64,000 nt of DNA from Saccharibacillus nicotianae (GTDB lineage Bacteria; Bacillota; Bacilli; Paenibacillales; Paenibacillaceae): positions 1,922,001-1,986,000 of the forward strand of contig NZ_JBHUGF010000010.1 of NCBI RefSeq assembly GCF_042681745.1, given 5' to 3'. The notes below the pieces were generated by a model, which did not search any database, was not told the DNA's origin, and worked only from the letters and a program-made list of their open reading frames with translations. A program made the translations under genes and the position numbers. Within the stretch, counting starts at the first letter, position 1. Each line of letters begins with the position of its first letter. Of the stretch, positions 15,479-25,247 are shown piece after piece.

Positions 15479-16777
15479 TTAGCCTTCGATCAACAATGTT
15501 TCTGGATCTTCAAGCAATTCTTTTACTTTTACAAGGAAGCTTACTGCTTCACTACCATCAATAATACGGTGATCGTAAGACAATGCGATATACATCATCG
15601 GACGATTTTCCATACGTTCTGCATCGATTGCTACCGGACGAAGTTGGATTTTGTGCATACCCAGAATCGCTACTTGCGGTGCGTTCAAGATTGGCGTAGA
15701 TAGCAAGGAACCAAATACACCACCATTAGTGATTGTAAATGTACCACCTTGCAGTTCAGACAATCCTAATGTGTTTGAACGTGCTTTGGAAGCTAGAGTT
15801 GCGATTTCTTTTTCGATTTGTGCAAAACCTAGACGGTCTGCATCACGAACTACAGGAACCACAAGACCTTCTTTAGCCGATACTGCAATACCGATATCAT
15901 AGAATTTCTTCACAATTACATCATCGCCATCGATCTCAGCGTTGACCATAGGGAATTTTTTAAGCGCCCCTACAACTGCTTTGGTGAAGAAAGACATAAA
16001 TCCTAAACCTACATCGTATTTCTCTTTGAAAGCATCTTTACGACGTTTACGAACGTCTAAGATTGCTGTCATATCCACTTCATTAAACGTGGTTAACATT
16101 GCAGCATTGTGTTGAGCTTCTACCAAACGATTTGCAATCGTACGACGACGACGTGACATCGGTTGGCGATCTGCTGGCTTCGCAGGATTGCTTTCAACAG
16201 GTTTTTTAGCAGGAGCATTTTCAGACTTCGGAGGTGGAACTGGTTTGTCACCATGTTTGCGTACATCGTCTGGATTGACTCTGCCGATCGGATCGTTACT
16301 TTGAACAGATCCTAGATCAATTCCACGCTCACGAGCTAACTTGCGAGCTGCTGGTGTACCGATAGCATCTCCATTGTCTGGTTTGCTTGTTACAGCATTC
16401 GTAGATTTATCTGTTGTTTTTTCAGCAACAGGTTCAGAACCTTTAGCTGGATAGTTGATCGTTACTACATCATCTGATTTGCTTTCAGGCTTGGATTCTG
16501 GAACAGGTTTGGATTCAGAAGCAGCAGGTTTGCTACTTCCACTTCCAGCGCCAATTACACCTACAGATTCACCGACTTGTACGGTTTCGCCTTCTTGCTT
16601 GGTGATTGACTCTACAACTCCATCTTCTTCAGCACTGATTTCCAAGTTGACTTTATCTGTCTCAAGCTCAAGAAGTACATCACCTTGACTGACAGTGTCC
16701 CCTTCTTTCACAACCCATTTTGATACCGTTCCTTCGGTTATAGACTCGCCCATTTCGGGTACTTTAATTTCACTCAC
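15479..16777 (-). CDS. odhB: Dihydrolipoamide succinyltransferase, E2 of 2-oxoglutarate dehydrogenase
   Basis: The 432-residue E2 core of the TCA-cycle 2-oxoglutarate dehydrogenase complex; it transfers succinyl to CoA. The lipoyl domain is at residues 1-76 with lipoyl-Lys42 in ETDKVNLEIS. A Pro/Ser/Lys-rich linker follows, then the peripheral E3/E1-binding domain at about 140-175 (TPAARKLARERGIDL). The catalytic domain ends SYDHRIIDG, with His403 and Asp407 active. Translation starts at GTG 16777, whose GTGA overlaps the odhA stop, with GGGAGG upstream: translational coupling. It is the second gene of odhAB. No E3 gene is in the window. Confidence 0.97.
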   Translation of the reverse strand: MSEIKVPEMGESITEGTVSKWVVKEGDTVSQGDVLLELETDKVNLEISAEEDGVVESITKQEGETVQVGESVGVIGAGSGSSKPAASESKPVPESKPESKSDDVVTINYPAKGSEPVAEKTTDKSTNAVTSKPDNGDAIGTPAARKLARERGIDLGSVQSNDPIGRVNPDDVRKHGDKPVPPPKSENAPAKKPVESNPAKPADRQPMSRRRRTIANRLVEAQHNAAMLTTFNEVDMTAILDVRKRRKDAFKEKYDVGLGFMSFFTKAVVGALKKFPMVNAEIDGDDVIVKKFYDIGIAVSAKEGLVVPVVRDADRLGFAQIEKEIATLASKARSNTLGLSELQGGTFTITNGGVFGSLLSTPILNAPQVAILGMHKIQLRPVAIDAERMENRPMMYIALSYDHRIIDGSEAVSFLVKVKELLEDPETLLIEG

Positions 16778-19671
16778 AGCCGACTACCTCCCAGGGATAT
16801 GTTGTTCTGTAAAGAATTTTGTTTGAGTGCTAATCCTAGTATACGTTGTTGTTCGATGGCGTGAATATGTTGATAACCACTCGCCGGGCTAGAACGTTCT
16901 GGACGACCGATATAACTTACCGCTACACCTTCTTGTGCTAAATCGCGCAAGCGTGCATCTGTATATCTCCAGTATCCCATATTTTGCGGTTCTTCTTGTA
17001 ACCAAATAATTTCTTGTAAGTTTGTAAATTCTGCAAGTACAGCATTGATTTCTTCTTTCGGGAATGGATACAGTTGTTCTACACGAATCACATGTAACCA
17101 GGAATAATCTTCTTCTTTGTTTTTATCCAAAGCTTCTTCCAGATCGATTGCCACTTTACCCGTACAAAGAATCACTCGTTCTACAGCATTCTTTTTATCG
17201 CCCAACCCTTTTTGTTGCAAAATCGGTTGGAATGTTCCTTCGTTGAACTCCTCAGGTGAGGAAGCTACACGCGGATTACGAATTAGACTTTTCGGTGCCA
17301 TCACGACTAATGGACGTACAGTTTCTTCCTGAGTACTACGTGCCTGACGGCGAAGTAGATGGAAGTATTGTGACGCAGAAGTCAGATTGGCTACAGTAAA
17401 GTTATCTTCGGCTGCCAATTGCAAGAAGCGTTCTGGACGAGCACTGGAGTGCTCAGGCCCCATACCTTCATGACCATGTGGCAACAACATCACAAGACTG
17501 GATTTTTGCGTCCATTTACTACGTCCAGCCGAGATAAACTGGTCAATAATAACTTGGGCTGCATTGGTGAAATCACCGTATTGTGCTTCCCAGATCACTA
17601 ATGTCTCCGGCGCATACACATTGTATCCATATTCAAATCCAAGTACTGAAGCTTCAGACAATGGACTGTTATGAATAGCGAATGAAGCTTTTGCTTCGGG
17701 TAGACGATGTAACGGACAGAAAGGTTCACCTGTCTGAGCATCATGCAATACCAGATTACGATGAGCAAATGTAGCACGTTCTACATCTTGTCCGGTAATC
17801 CGAATAGGCTTTCCGTCTGCTAAGATCGAAGCAAATGCCAGTGTTTCAGCATGTCCCCAATCGACTTTGCCTTCTGGGTTTAGTGCAGTTGCACGGCGTT
17901 CCAGAATACGTTGTAATTTAGGATATACATTAAAGTTCTCCGGCCATTTCAGTAGTCCGTCGTTAATCGTCTGCAATAGACTCGCAGAGACTCCTGTAGA
18001 AGCTTCAGGCGCTTTGCTATCTGCTTCTAAACGATTTATCGGTGCATTGGAATCTTCGGTATGATCTGTTTTCACTTCTTCATAGATCGATTTTAGATGA
18101 TCTTGGATTTCTGTTTTAAACTGTTCATATCGTTTGTCATCAACAACACCTTGTTGTGCCAGTTTGTTACCGTAAAGTGAAGCTACACGAAGGTGATTTT
18201 TCACTTTGCTATACATAATTGGTTGAGTAGTCTCAGGATCGTCAGTTTCATTATGACCATAACGACGATATCCAATAAGATCAATCAAGAAATCTTTTTT
18301 AAATAAGTTACGATATTCAGTCGCCATCGCTACAGCACGTAGACAAGCTTCTGGATCATCTGCGTTCACATGGATAATCGGAATTTCATATCCTTTAGCA
18401 AGGTCACTTGCATAATGAGTAGAACGTGAATCTCCGCTGTCTGTCGTGAAGCCTAGACGGTTATTAACAATAATATGAATGGTACCGCCATTTTGGTAAC
18501 CTGTTAGCTGATTAAAGTTAAGCGTCTCTGCAACAATACCTTCACCTGCAAATGCGGCATCACCATGCATGATGATTGCTGCTGCTTTGTCAGGGTCCTG
18601 GCGTGGATAACCTTTGTCTGTACGATCATCCTGTGCAGCACGTGTAAAGCCTTCAACCACCGGGTTAACATATTCCAAGTGACTTGGATTATTTGCCAGT
18701 GTCAAACGGGTTTCAAAGCTTTGTCCTTCTGGAGTTACAGAGCGGTGTGCACCTAAATGGTACTTCACATCACCTGTCCAACCAAAAGTAACACCCATCG
18801 AGCCTTCAGAAGGCATTGTATCTTTGTTCGGTGAATGATGGAACTCGGAGAAGATCTTACTGTATGGCTTACCAAGAACATGAGCCAGTACATTTAGACG
18901 ACCACGATGTGCCATTCCCATCAGTACGTGTCTTGCTCCACTACGGGCAGCTATACGTACAATCGAATCTAACATCGGTACAAGGACATCATTACCTTCG
19001 ATTGAAAAGCGTTTTTGTCCAATAAATGTACGATGCAAAAATTCTTCAAATTGTTCGACTTCAACTAGACGTTTGAACAATTCAATACGTTCTTCATCAT
19101 CTAACGAAAGTGTAGATGAACCTGTTTCTACCTGACGGTTAAGCCAGTTCCGTTCTTTTTCATCATGTACATGTGCAAATTCATAAGCCAGTGGACCTGT
19201 ATACTTCTTACGCAACAATTGGATAGCTTCCCATCCGTCTTTTGCTTCTGGAGGTGCATTTTCCCAGATCAATGATGCTGGTAGTTGTGCCAGGTCACGT
19301 TGTCCCAGTCCGTATTGCTCTGGATCTAGTAAGCGAACATCAGTCGCTGTACTTAGTCCAAGCGGATCAATATCCGCTGCCAGATGCCCGTATGTACGGA
19401 TATTCCATACTAAACGTTCGGCTGCAACCGCTTTCTTCAACAAATTAGTGTCTACTTTAGCTGGTGTTTCTGTACTACTTACCACTGATTGACCAGATGA
19501 TACGGTAACAGGAGCAACAGGCTCTCCATAACGTTCAAAAAGTTCACGGTATCCTTCATCTACAGAATTCGGATCTTGTTTGTACAGTTCATATTGTTCT
19601 TGTACATACCCCAAATTGGGTCCGTAATACGATTCCCACAGCCATGGTTGGTTTGATTCGTCGATAGTCAT
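16774..19671 (-). CDS. odhA: 2-oxoglutarate dehydrogenase E1 component
   Basis: A 965-residue thiamine-diphosphate enzyme that decarboxylates 2-oxoglutarate and passes succinyl to OdhB. The N-terminal segment starts LWESYYGPNLGYVQEQYELYKQDPNSVDEGYRELF, the usual E1o start. MGMAHRGRLNVLAHVLGKPY and HGDAAFAGEGIVAETLN are the ThDP/Mg-binding regions. LLPHGHEGMGPEHSSARPERFLQL and the IWLQEEPQNMGYW C-terminus complete the transketolase-like halves. GGAGGGAATCCTCG precedes the ATG. A cre-like CcpA site lies 137 bases upstream, and TATAAT at 19735-19740 is the probable -10. First gene of odhAB. Confidence 0.97.
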   Translation of the reverse strand: MTIDESNQPWLWESYYGPNLGYVQEQYELYKQDPNSVDEGYRELFERYGEPVAPVTVSSGQSVVSSTETPAKVDTNLLKKAVAAERLVWNIRTYGHLAADIDPLGLSTATDVRLLDPEQYGLGQRDLAQLPASLIWENAPPEAKDGWEAIQLLRKKYTGPLAYEFAHVHDEKERNWLNRQVETGSSTLSLDDEERIELFKRLVEVEQFEEFLHRTFIGQKRFSIEGNDVLVPMLDSIVRIAARSGARHVLMGMAHRGRLNVLAHVLGKPYSKIFSEFHHSPNKDTMPSEGSMGVTFGWTGDVKYHLGAHRSVTPEGQSFETRLTLANNPSHLEYVNPVVEGFTRAAQDDRTDKGYPRQDPDKAAAIIMHGDAAFAGEGIVAETLNFNQLTGYQNGGTIHIIVNNRLGFTTDSGDSRSTHYASDLAKGYEIPIIHVNADDPEACLRAVAMATEYRNLFKKDFLIDLIGYRRYGHNETDDPETTQPIMYSKVKNHLRVASLYGNKLAQQGVVDDKRYEQFKTEIQDHLKSIYEEVKTDHTEDSNAPINRLEADSKAPEASTGVSASLLQTINDGLLKWPENFNVYPKLQRILERRATALNPEGKVDWGHAETLAFASILADGKPIRITGQDVERATFAHRNLVLHDAQTGEPFCPLHRLPEAKASFAIHNSPLSEASVLGFEYGYNVYAPETLVIWEAQYGDFTNAAQVIIDQFISAGRSKWTQKSSLVMLLPHGHEGMGPEHSSARPERFLQLAAEDNFTVANLTSASQYFHLLRRQARSTQEETVRPLVVMAPKSLIRNPRVASSPEEFNEGTFQPILQQKGLGDKKNAVERVILCTGKVAIDLEEALDKNKEEDYSWLHVIRVEQLYPFPKEEINAVLAEFTNLQEIIWLQEEPQNMGYWRYTDARLRDLAQEGVAVSYIGRPERSSPASGYQHIHAIEQQRILGLALKQNSLQNNISLGGSRL

Positions 19672-19807
19672 CGAGGATTCCCTCCGTCTTGAATTTTTTG
19701 TGAATATATTTGTGACGGAATTGCAACATATTTAATTATACCTCTATATGATTGATCACAAAATAGTCTAAAAGTAGACTATGAACGAGTAAAACGTCTG
19801 TTTTTCA

Positions 19808-19821
19808 AGAAAACGTTTTCT
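19808..19821. promoter_or_regulatory. Cre-like CcpA site upstream of odhA
   Basis: AGAAAACGTTTTCT is a palindrome matching the cre pattern TGWAARCGYTWNCW except for the first base. It would link odhAB to carbon catabolite control, but it sits upstream of the likely -10, so the mode of action is unclear. The remainder of 19672-20089 shows no gene. Confidence 0.45.
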
Positions 19822-20089
19822 CTCGCTGCACATAAAGAGTTATTCAGGTTTTTTAGCCCTTTTACGGCTATTTTTAATCCAAATACAGGAAAACAGAGAT
19901 TTTGAGAATAGATATATCGCATTTTGTATATATCATTCTGCATATTCTAGTTGAATACTGAGCAGTGCATGCCCCCTCATTCGTACTAAATTACTCTTTA
20001 CTCTTCCCATTCTACAATACATAGGTATGAATTTCCAATTTAAATGCTTACTATTTTTACCCAAATCTTCCTAAGATTGATTTCAAGCC

Positions 20090-20144
20090 AAAAAGGACAT
20101 ATGAAAAAGTGTCACCACCGCTTCACATATCCTTCTTTTTTTGT
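20090..20144 (-). terminator. Terminator of the ElaA-like acetyltransferase gene
   Basis: An imperfect stem AAGG.ATATG / CATATCCTT with T-runs on both sides, just after the minus-strand stop at 20167. Confidence 0.6.
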
Positions 20145-20166
20145 TCACTTTTTGAGTAATTTATAG

Positions 20167-20616
20167 TTACGATGTTGTGATACGCATCATATCAATATGA
20201 GGAATATCGTCTTCTAAATACATTTCTGAGATCGGTTCAAATCCATAACTATTATAAAATTTTTCTAAATAATGCTGAGCTTGAATTTTGATTTTATCTT
20301 CTTTCAATTCATCCTGAATAAATTCAATACTTTTGCGAAATAGCTCCTGCGCTAATCCTTTGCCACGATATTCACGCTTGACAATCACTCGACCGATCGA
20401 AGCTTCTGGATAAGCTACACCTGCAGGAAGAAGTCTTGAATACGCTACAATCTCTCCATCTTCCTCTTTATACAAATGATAGCTAGCTAGATCTTTTCCA
20501 TCCACTTCTTGATAAGGGCAACTCTGTTCTACAACAAAAATAGCTGTTCGCTCTTGTAAAATCCGATAGACTTCGATAGATGTTAATTCATCAAACTTTT
20601 TAATATACCAGCTCAT
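20167..20616 (-). CDS. GNAT family N-acetyltransferase (ElaA-like)
   Basis: A 149-residue cytosolic acetyl-CoA-dependent acyltransferase. The N-terminus (FDELTSIEVYRILQERTAIFVVEQSCPYQEVDGKDL) is the hallmark of the ElaA subgroup. The acetyl-CoA loop is in IGRVIVKREYRGKGLAQELFRKSIEF (R/Q-x-x-G-x-G/A). The C-terminal AQHYLEKFYNSYGFEPISEMYLEDDIPHIDM is also characteristic. ElaA substrates are not established. The RBS AAGGAGA lies 7 bases before the ATG. It is monocistronic, divergent from the secreted metalloprotease. Confidence 0.93.
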   Translation of the reverse strand: MSWYIKKFDELTSIEVYRILQERTAIFVVEQSCPYQEVDGKDLASYHLYKEEDGEIVAYSRLLPAGVAYPEASIGRVIVKREYRGKGLAQELFRKSIEFIQDELKEDKIKIQAQHYLEKFYNSYGFEPISEMYLEDDIPHIDMMRITTS

Positions 20617-20746
20617 TGATTCTCTCCTTAGTATTTATCTTTTTATTTTAACTTCAATTTAAATTATAAATGACGATAATAATAATTAGATTACTTTACT
20701 TACTTAATAATCTTTTTAAATAATTAGTCCATTAGGAGGAACTCGA

Positions 20747-21688
20747 ATGAACGTTTGGAGTAAAGCTTTATGTTTATCGACTTCAATCACAATATGCGCT
20801 TCATTATTGGCATTTTCATCTACTCCACTTTATGCTGCCAAATATAAAAAAGCGCCAACAAAGATCAGTTCTTCAGCGATTACTAAGCTTACTTTAGCAA
20901 ATATGCCCAGTAATTATAAATCCTCTATTGAATGGGTTTGGAATAATCGTATGGTCAAAGAAGGTTCGACACTTCGTAAAAATTTGATTTTCGACCAAAT
21001 TTTCGCAGGTAAAGGAACTTTAAATTATGTGGTACGCTGGCAATCTAACAAAAACGTAACGTTGGAACAACGTAAGCAAATCGAAAGTATGTTAAGTCGA
21101 CAAGTAAATCACTGGAATGCACTATTAGTAGGCTATGAAAACTGGCCGTATGCTTCTATCAAAGTCAAAGTTGTCGGTTGGGCTTGCGTCAATCCTGCTC
21201 TGATTTTAAATAAACAACCTAATGAAATAGTATATACCGATTATATTACAGATGGCTTAAATGCAACAGACTCTACAATTCCAGTTAAATTACCGGTTGC
21301 TCCAGATCCTCTATCCCGTTTTGAACATTTTACTGAATCTCAATATGCATACCCTGGCGGTATAGATAAACGATTCGATATGTATCTATGGGGAACAACG
21401 AACTTTGGTGGTGGAGCTGGTGGTGATTGGGGACAACGTATGTCCGATGATTATATTTTAAGTATTTTAAATGCTGATCAAGATGAAATCATGGAACATG
21501 AACTCGGTCACGGGTTTGGTTTTCCTGACTTTTATGAAGAACAAGACCGTCCACCAGGTGGATTCCCAGACAAAACACTGATGTGGGTAGGTAGCTCCAT
21601 AACAATCACCAACTGGGATGCGTGGTTACTACGCTATACATGGAGTCAGCTTCGCCAAGATACCAGTCGCTTCCCTCTTATCCGATAA
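20747..21688 (+). CDS. Secreted metzincin-type zinc metalloprotease (snapalysin-like motif)
   Basis: A 313-residue exported protein. The Sec signal peptide spans about residues 1-31 (hydrophobic core then STPLYA-AK). The zinc motif HELGHGFGFPD at 251-261 has the form HExxHxxGxxD, so the third ligand is Asp261 instead of His or Glu. Among characterised proteases that pattern belongs to the M7 snapalysins of Streptomyces. A downstream LMW (Met279) may be the Met-turn. The protein is larger than snapalysin, and the 200 residues before the motif are unfamiliar. GGAGG lies 7 bases before the ATG. It is probably an extracellular protease or adhesin processor; substrate unknown. Confidence 0.78.
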   Translation: MNVWSKALCLSTSITICASLLAFSSTPLYAAKYKKAPTKISSSAITKLTLANMPSNYKSSIEWVWNNRMVKEGSTLRKNLIFDQIFAGKGTLNYVVRWQSNKNVTLEQRKQIESMLSRQVNHWNALLVGYENWPYASIKVKVVGWACVNPALILNKQPNEIVYTDYITDGLNATDSTIPVKLPVAPDPLSRFEHFTESQYAYPGGIDKRFDMYLWGTTNFGGGAGGDWGQRMSDDYILSILNADQDEIMEHELGHGFGFPDFYEEQDRPPGGFPDKTLMWVGSSITITNWDAWLLRYTWSQLRQDTSRFPLIR

Positions 21689-21719
21689 TAATGATCTATA
21701 GAAACATATAACTATAGTA

Positions 21720-21788
21720 TAAATAGCTCTGATCTATCCAATAATGCAACTTGTTTCAAGTCAGCATCACGAATAGACAGAGCTATTT
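21720..21788. terminator. Bidirectional terminator
   Basis: AAATAGCTCTG pairs with CAGAGCTATTT, with GATCTAT/ATAGAC-like pairing inside and a long loop. It separates the protease from the convergent phosphorylase. Confidence 0.7.
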
Positions 21789-21854
21789 ATAGTTTGTTTA
21801 TGATTTTATGCTTACATCTGCTTCGATCTATTTAAGCAAGATCGATGTGACGTA

Positions 21855-24263
21855 TTAACCCATAATCACTTTAACTTCATGTTCTTTGCCATCACGGAAG
21901 TCTGGTAAGATGTTACCTTCGATCACTTTGCCATCGACTTTAATTTCTTTAATACCACGAGCTACACCTGCTGCATTATCTACATGTAGATTATACGTAG
22001 CTCCGCGGAAAGCACGACGATAAGTGAACTCTTTCCAATCTTTTGGAATACTTGGATCTACGAGCAATCCTTCATTTTCAGCACGTACACCTAGAATCCA
22101 GTTGGTTGCCATACGTTGTAACCATTGAGAAGAACCAGTATACCACGTCCAACCACCACGGCCATAGTTAGGTGAGATTGGGCCATCAGAGTTACCAGGT
22201 GTTACATACGGCTCGCCTACATAACCATTTGGATCGTCAGAACGGTTAGGAGGACAGATTTTGCTGTATGCTTCGTATGCTTTTTCCGGTTGACCGATCA
22301 AGGTGTACGCCCATACTGCCCATGTAGCAGCATGTGTGTAGACACCACCATTTTCACGTAGACCTGGAGCATAACGAGTAATATAACCGATATCACGACG
22401 CACTTTAGTATATGCAGGGTATAGAAGCAATGCACCATGATCGCGCAGTAGATGTTTGCTTACACTATCCATTGCTTGTTGTCCACGTTCTTGATCAGCT
22501 ACACCCGAAATAACAGCCCACATTTGTGGATTCAAGAAGATTTGACCTTCTTCGTTTTCTTTTGATCCTACTTTTAAGCCATCATCGTTGGTCGCTTGTA
22601 GATACCACTCGCCATCCCAACCATATTTGTTCAATGCTGCTTTTAAGCTTCCTTGTACTTCAACCATTTTATCTGCAAAGACTTGATTGCCACGTTTGGC
22701 TGCTACCGGTGCAAAGTTACCTAGAATAAGGTATAAGAACTCACCTACCCAGAAGCTTTCACCTCTCCATTCGTAACCGATTGCACTTAGACCATCATTC
22801 CAGTCATGTTCACCCATCAACGGAACACCGCGCGGGCTAAAGCGTAAGAATGTTTTCTCAATCGCTAATTTACAATGCTCATATACTGTAGCTTCTCCAC
22901 CATCAAGGAACGGAGTGACTTCATCCAAGATATCGTAATCTTGTGTTTCTTTCAGATACGCATCCATAATGAACGGAAGCCATAGCAAGTCATCAGAACA
23001 ACGTGTACGAGGACCGCCACCACGAATCGTGAACCACCAGTGAAGTACATCGCCTTCTTGGAATTGTTGAGAAGCATGCATCAGAATTTGTTTGCGCATC
23101 AATTCTGGTTTGCTTGTTAAAAAGATTTGAGAATCTTGTAATTGGTCACGATATCCATACCCTGCACTTGTTTGATAGTATGCTGTTTTACCCCATAGAC
23201 GACAGGAGATCGATTGATACTTCAACCATACGTTAGTCATAATATTCATTGCTGGATCAGGAGTGTGAATTTCTTCAACATCAATCAATTCACTCCAGAA
23301 CGCATGTACATCTTGAAGGGTACGTTCTGCTGCTTCTACAGTAGTATATTTTTGGATCAAAGCATCTGCATCTTCTTTTTCTTGCTCGGCTGCACCAATC
23401 GTAAATACAACCGTATGTGAAGCGCCTGCTTCCAAGTTAATCGCTACACGTAAAGAAGCTGTAGCATCTCCAAAGCGTCCACTGTTACCTGCTAATTCTT
23501 TATCAATCATTGCTTGTGGACGAGATTCTTCGCCATACATACCCACAAATGATTCTTTATCTGCATCAAAAGAAGATGGTGTTTCACTTGCCGCATGGAA
23601 CGCTGTATAAGGCCAGCTTACATTGTTACTGCGTCCTTTTTCATCTGGGAAGCTCCATAAGTATTTTTCAAGCTGAATCGCGTTCAGATCTTGTTTATAT
23701 TCAGAGTTCATAAAGATTTTGTGGAATTCACGATGCTCATCCGGTGCAAAACCTGGAGCCCATTCAAAATAAGTCGTTGCATCCAATTCACGTGCTGTTG
23801 TGCTGTTATTAGTCACTTTGAGTTGCATAATTTCAAGCGGTGCATCAGGAGCTACAAATACTGTTAACTCACTGCGAATACCGTCTACTTGTTGCGTAAA
23901 TACGCTATAACCAATACCATGACGTACTTCATAAAATTCATACTCAGCCATAACCGGTTTCCAGCCTGCTGACCAGAACTTGCCTGAATTGCGATCACGT
24001 AGATAAATAAATTTACCCCATGAATCTTTGATTACATCTTGGAAAAGACGAGTGATACGGTTCTGACCTGCATTACCACGCCAAGAACAACCGCCACCTG
24101 CTTGCGATACCATAAAGGAATAATCGCCGTTACTGATAATATTACTCCACGGACGTGGTGTACGTGGATTGGTAATCACATATTCACGACCATTTTCTGT
24201 AAAATAACCATATTCATTTTGGAAAAGTCCTGTTTGCTGTGTTTGATTTTGTATCGTTGACAT
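21855..24263 (-). CDS. GH94-type glycoside phosphorylase (cellobiose phosphorylase family)
   Basis: An 802-residue cytosolic enzyme of GH94 (old GT36), which splits a beta-disaccharide or oligosaccharide with phosphate to a sugar 1-phosphate. Layout: N-terminal beta-sandwich (YGYFTENGREYVITNPRTPRPW near residues 18-39, then the GGGCSW loop), helical linker, (alpha/alpha)6 barrel with DWNDG at 487-491, and C-terminal beta region. Asp490 is the expected general acid. The barrel also shows YGYRDQLQDSQ and RGGGPRTRCSDDLLWLP. The disaccharide cannot be told from sequence; cellobiose, laminaribiose and cellobionate are candidates. Last gene of the LacI-controlled sugar import operon, which fits uptake followed by intracellular phosphorolysis. 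Confidence 0.9.
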   Translation of the reverse strand: MSTIQNQTQQTGLFQNEYGYFTENGREYVITNPRTPRPWSNIISNGDYSFMVSQAGGGCSWRGNAGQNRITRLFQDVIKDSWGKFIYLRDRNSGKFWSAGWKPVMAEYEFYEVRHGIGYSVFTQQVDGIRSELTVFVAPDAPLEIMQLKVTNNSTTARELDATTYFEWAPGFAPDEHREFHKIFMNSEYKQDLNAIQLEKYLWSFPDEKGRSNNVSWPYTAFHAASETPSSFDADKESFVGMYGEESRPQAMIDKELAGNSGRFGDATASLRVAINLEAGASHTVVFTIGAAEQEKEDADALIQKYTTVEAAERTLQDVHAFWSELIDVEEIHTPDPAMNIMTNVWLKYQSISCRLWGKTAYYQTSAGYGYRDQLQDSQIFLTSKPELMRKQILMHASQQFQEGDVLHWWFTIRGGGPRTRCSDDLLWLPFIMDAYLKETQDYDILDEVTPFLDGGEATVYEHCKLAIEKTFLRFSPRGVPLMGEHDWNDGLSAIGYEWRGESFWVGEFLYLILGNFAPVAAKRGNQVFADKMVEVQGSLKAALNKYGWDGEWYLQATNDDGLKVGSKENEEGQIFLNPQMWAVISGVADQERGQQAMDSVSKHLLRDHGALLLYPAYTKVRRDIGYITRYAPGLRENGGVYTHAATWAVWAYTLIGQPEKAYEAYSKICPPNRSDDPNGYVGEPYVTPGNSDGPISPNYGRGGWTWYTGSSQWLQRMATNWILGVRAENEGLLVDPSIPKDWKEFTYRRAFRGATYNLHVDNAAGVARGIKEIKVDGKVIEGNILPDFRDGKEHEVKVIMG

Positions 24264-24360
24264 TCAATATCCCTCCAAAAAGTAAACTTATATTCTATCC
24301 AAAATACGTTCTCGTGGAACGACTTGTCTCTAGTTCTACTACATGATGTTGTGGTGCACT

Positions 24361-24385
24361 CAGGTATGAAATTACTTCATACCTG
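24361..24385. repeat. Intercistronic hairpin at the end of the MalG-type gene
   Basis: A perfect 10-bp stem CAGGTATGAA / TTCATACCTG with a 5-base loop. The permease stop codon lies at the loop. There is no T-run, so it is more likely an mRNA processing or stability element than a terminator. Confidence 0.55.
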
Positions 24386-25196
24386 AAATGGTGTATCCTT
24401 CGATAATATGACGCTGCATAAAGATAAACAGAATAACAATCGGCACAACCATGAATGAAGCACCTGCCATCTGAATCGCAAAGTCACCACCGTATTGACC
24501 TTTCAACAATGATAATCCAACTGATAACGTGTATAGATTTTCATCATTGGCAATAATCAACGGCCATAGGAAACTGTTCCAACCGCCGATAAAAGTCAAA
24601 ATCCCTTGTACTGCAAAGATTGGTTTTGCAATCGGAATAACCAATTGGAAAAATGTACGTAGCTCACTAGCTCCATCTAATCGTGCTGCTTCGATCAAGT
24701 CAGCCGGAATAGTCGTCATAAACTGACGGAACAAGAAAATACCAAACGCATTAACCATACCTGGCAACACAATCCCTGCCATCGTATTTGTTAGGTTCAT
24801 CTGATTAAGTAACAGATACACTGGAATCATAGTTACTTGAGAAGGAATCATCATTGTTCCTAATACAAGGTAGTACAGAACATTACGACCTGGAAATTCA
24901 AACTTAGCAAACGCATATCCTGCTGCCGCATTTAAAAATAGACCGATAAAAGAGAAAAATACGATAACTAATGTGTTCCACAAATAGGTCGCAAATCTCA
25001 TTTCTGTAAATAGACGTACATAGTTCTCAAGCGTAGCTTGTTGTGGCCAGAATTTTGGCGTTAAGGCTACTACTTCACTTTCTGGTTTGAAGGATGCAAG
25101 AATCATCCATACAAAAGGGATACACATCGCTATACTACCGAGAAGTAGAAGCGTAATCACTATCGTTTTATAGACCGGTTTGACTTGAATATCCAT
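24372..25196 (-). CDS. Carbohydrate ABC transporter permease, MalG type
   Basis: A 274-residue inner-membrane permease of the CUT1 sugar importer class, with six hydrophobic segments. The EAA loop ADLIEAARLDGASELRTFFQLVIPIAKPIF (E-A-A-x3-G) is the docking site for the ATPase. The frame is open to 25214, but AAGGGAGG lies inside that extension, 7 bases before ATG 25196. It pairs with the MalF-type gene upstream (51-base gap). No ATPase is encoded in the locus, as is usual in Bacillota where one MsmX-like ATPase serves several CUT1 importers. Confidence 0.93.
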   Translation of the reverse strand: MDIQVKPVYKTIVITLLLLGSIAMCIPFVWMILASFKPESEVVALTPKFWPQQATLENYVRLFTEMRFATYLWNTLVIVFFSFIGLFLNAAAGYAFAKFEFPGRNVLYYLVLGTMMIPSQVTMIPVYLLLNQMNLTNTMAGIVLPGMVNAFGIFLFRQFMTTIPADLIEAARLDGASELRTFFQLVIPIAKPIFAVQGILTFIGGWNSFLWPLIIANDENLYTLSVGLSLLKGQYGGDFAIQMAGASFMVVPIVILFIFMQRHIIEGYTISGMK

Positions 25197-25247
25197 TTTG
25201 GAACCTCCCTTCATACTTTGTTCTGTGTTTACATTGATCTCCAGAAC

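Noticed and set aside
19858..19878. Small TAGCC/GGCTA hairpin with T-run upstream of odhA
   Set aside because: On the plus strand with no gene reading into it; a 5-bp stem is likely chance.
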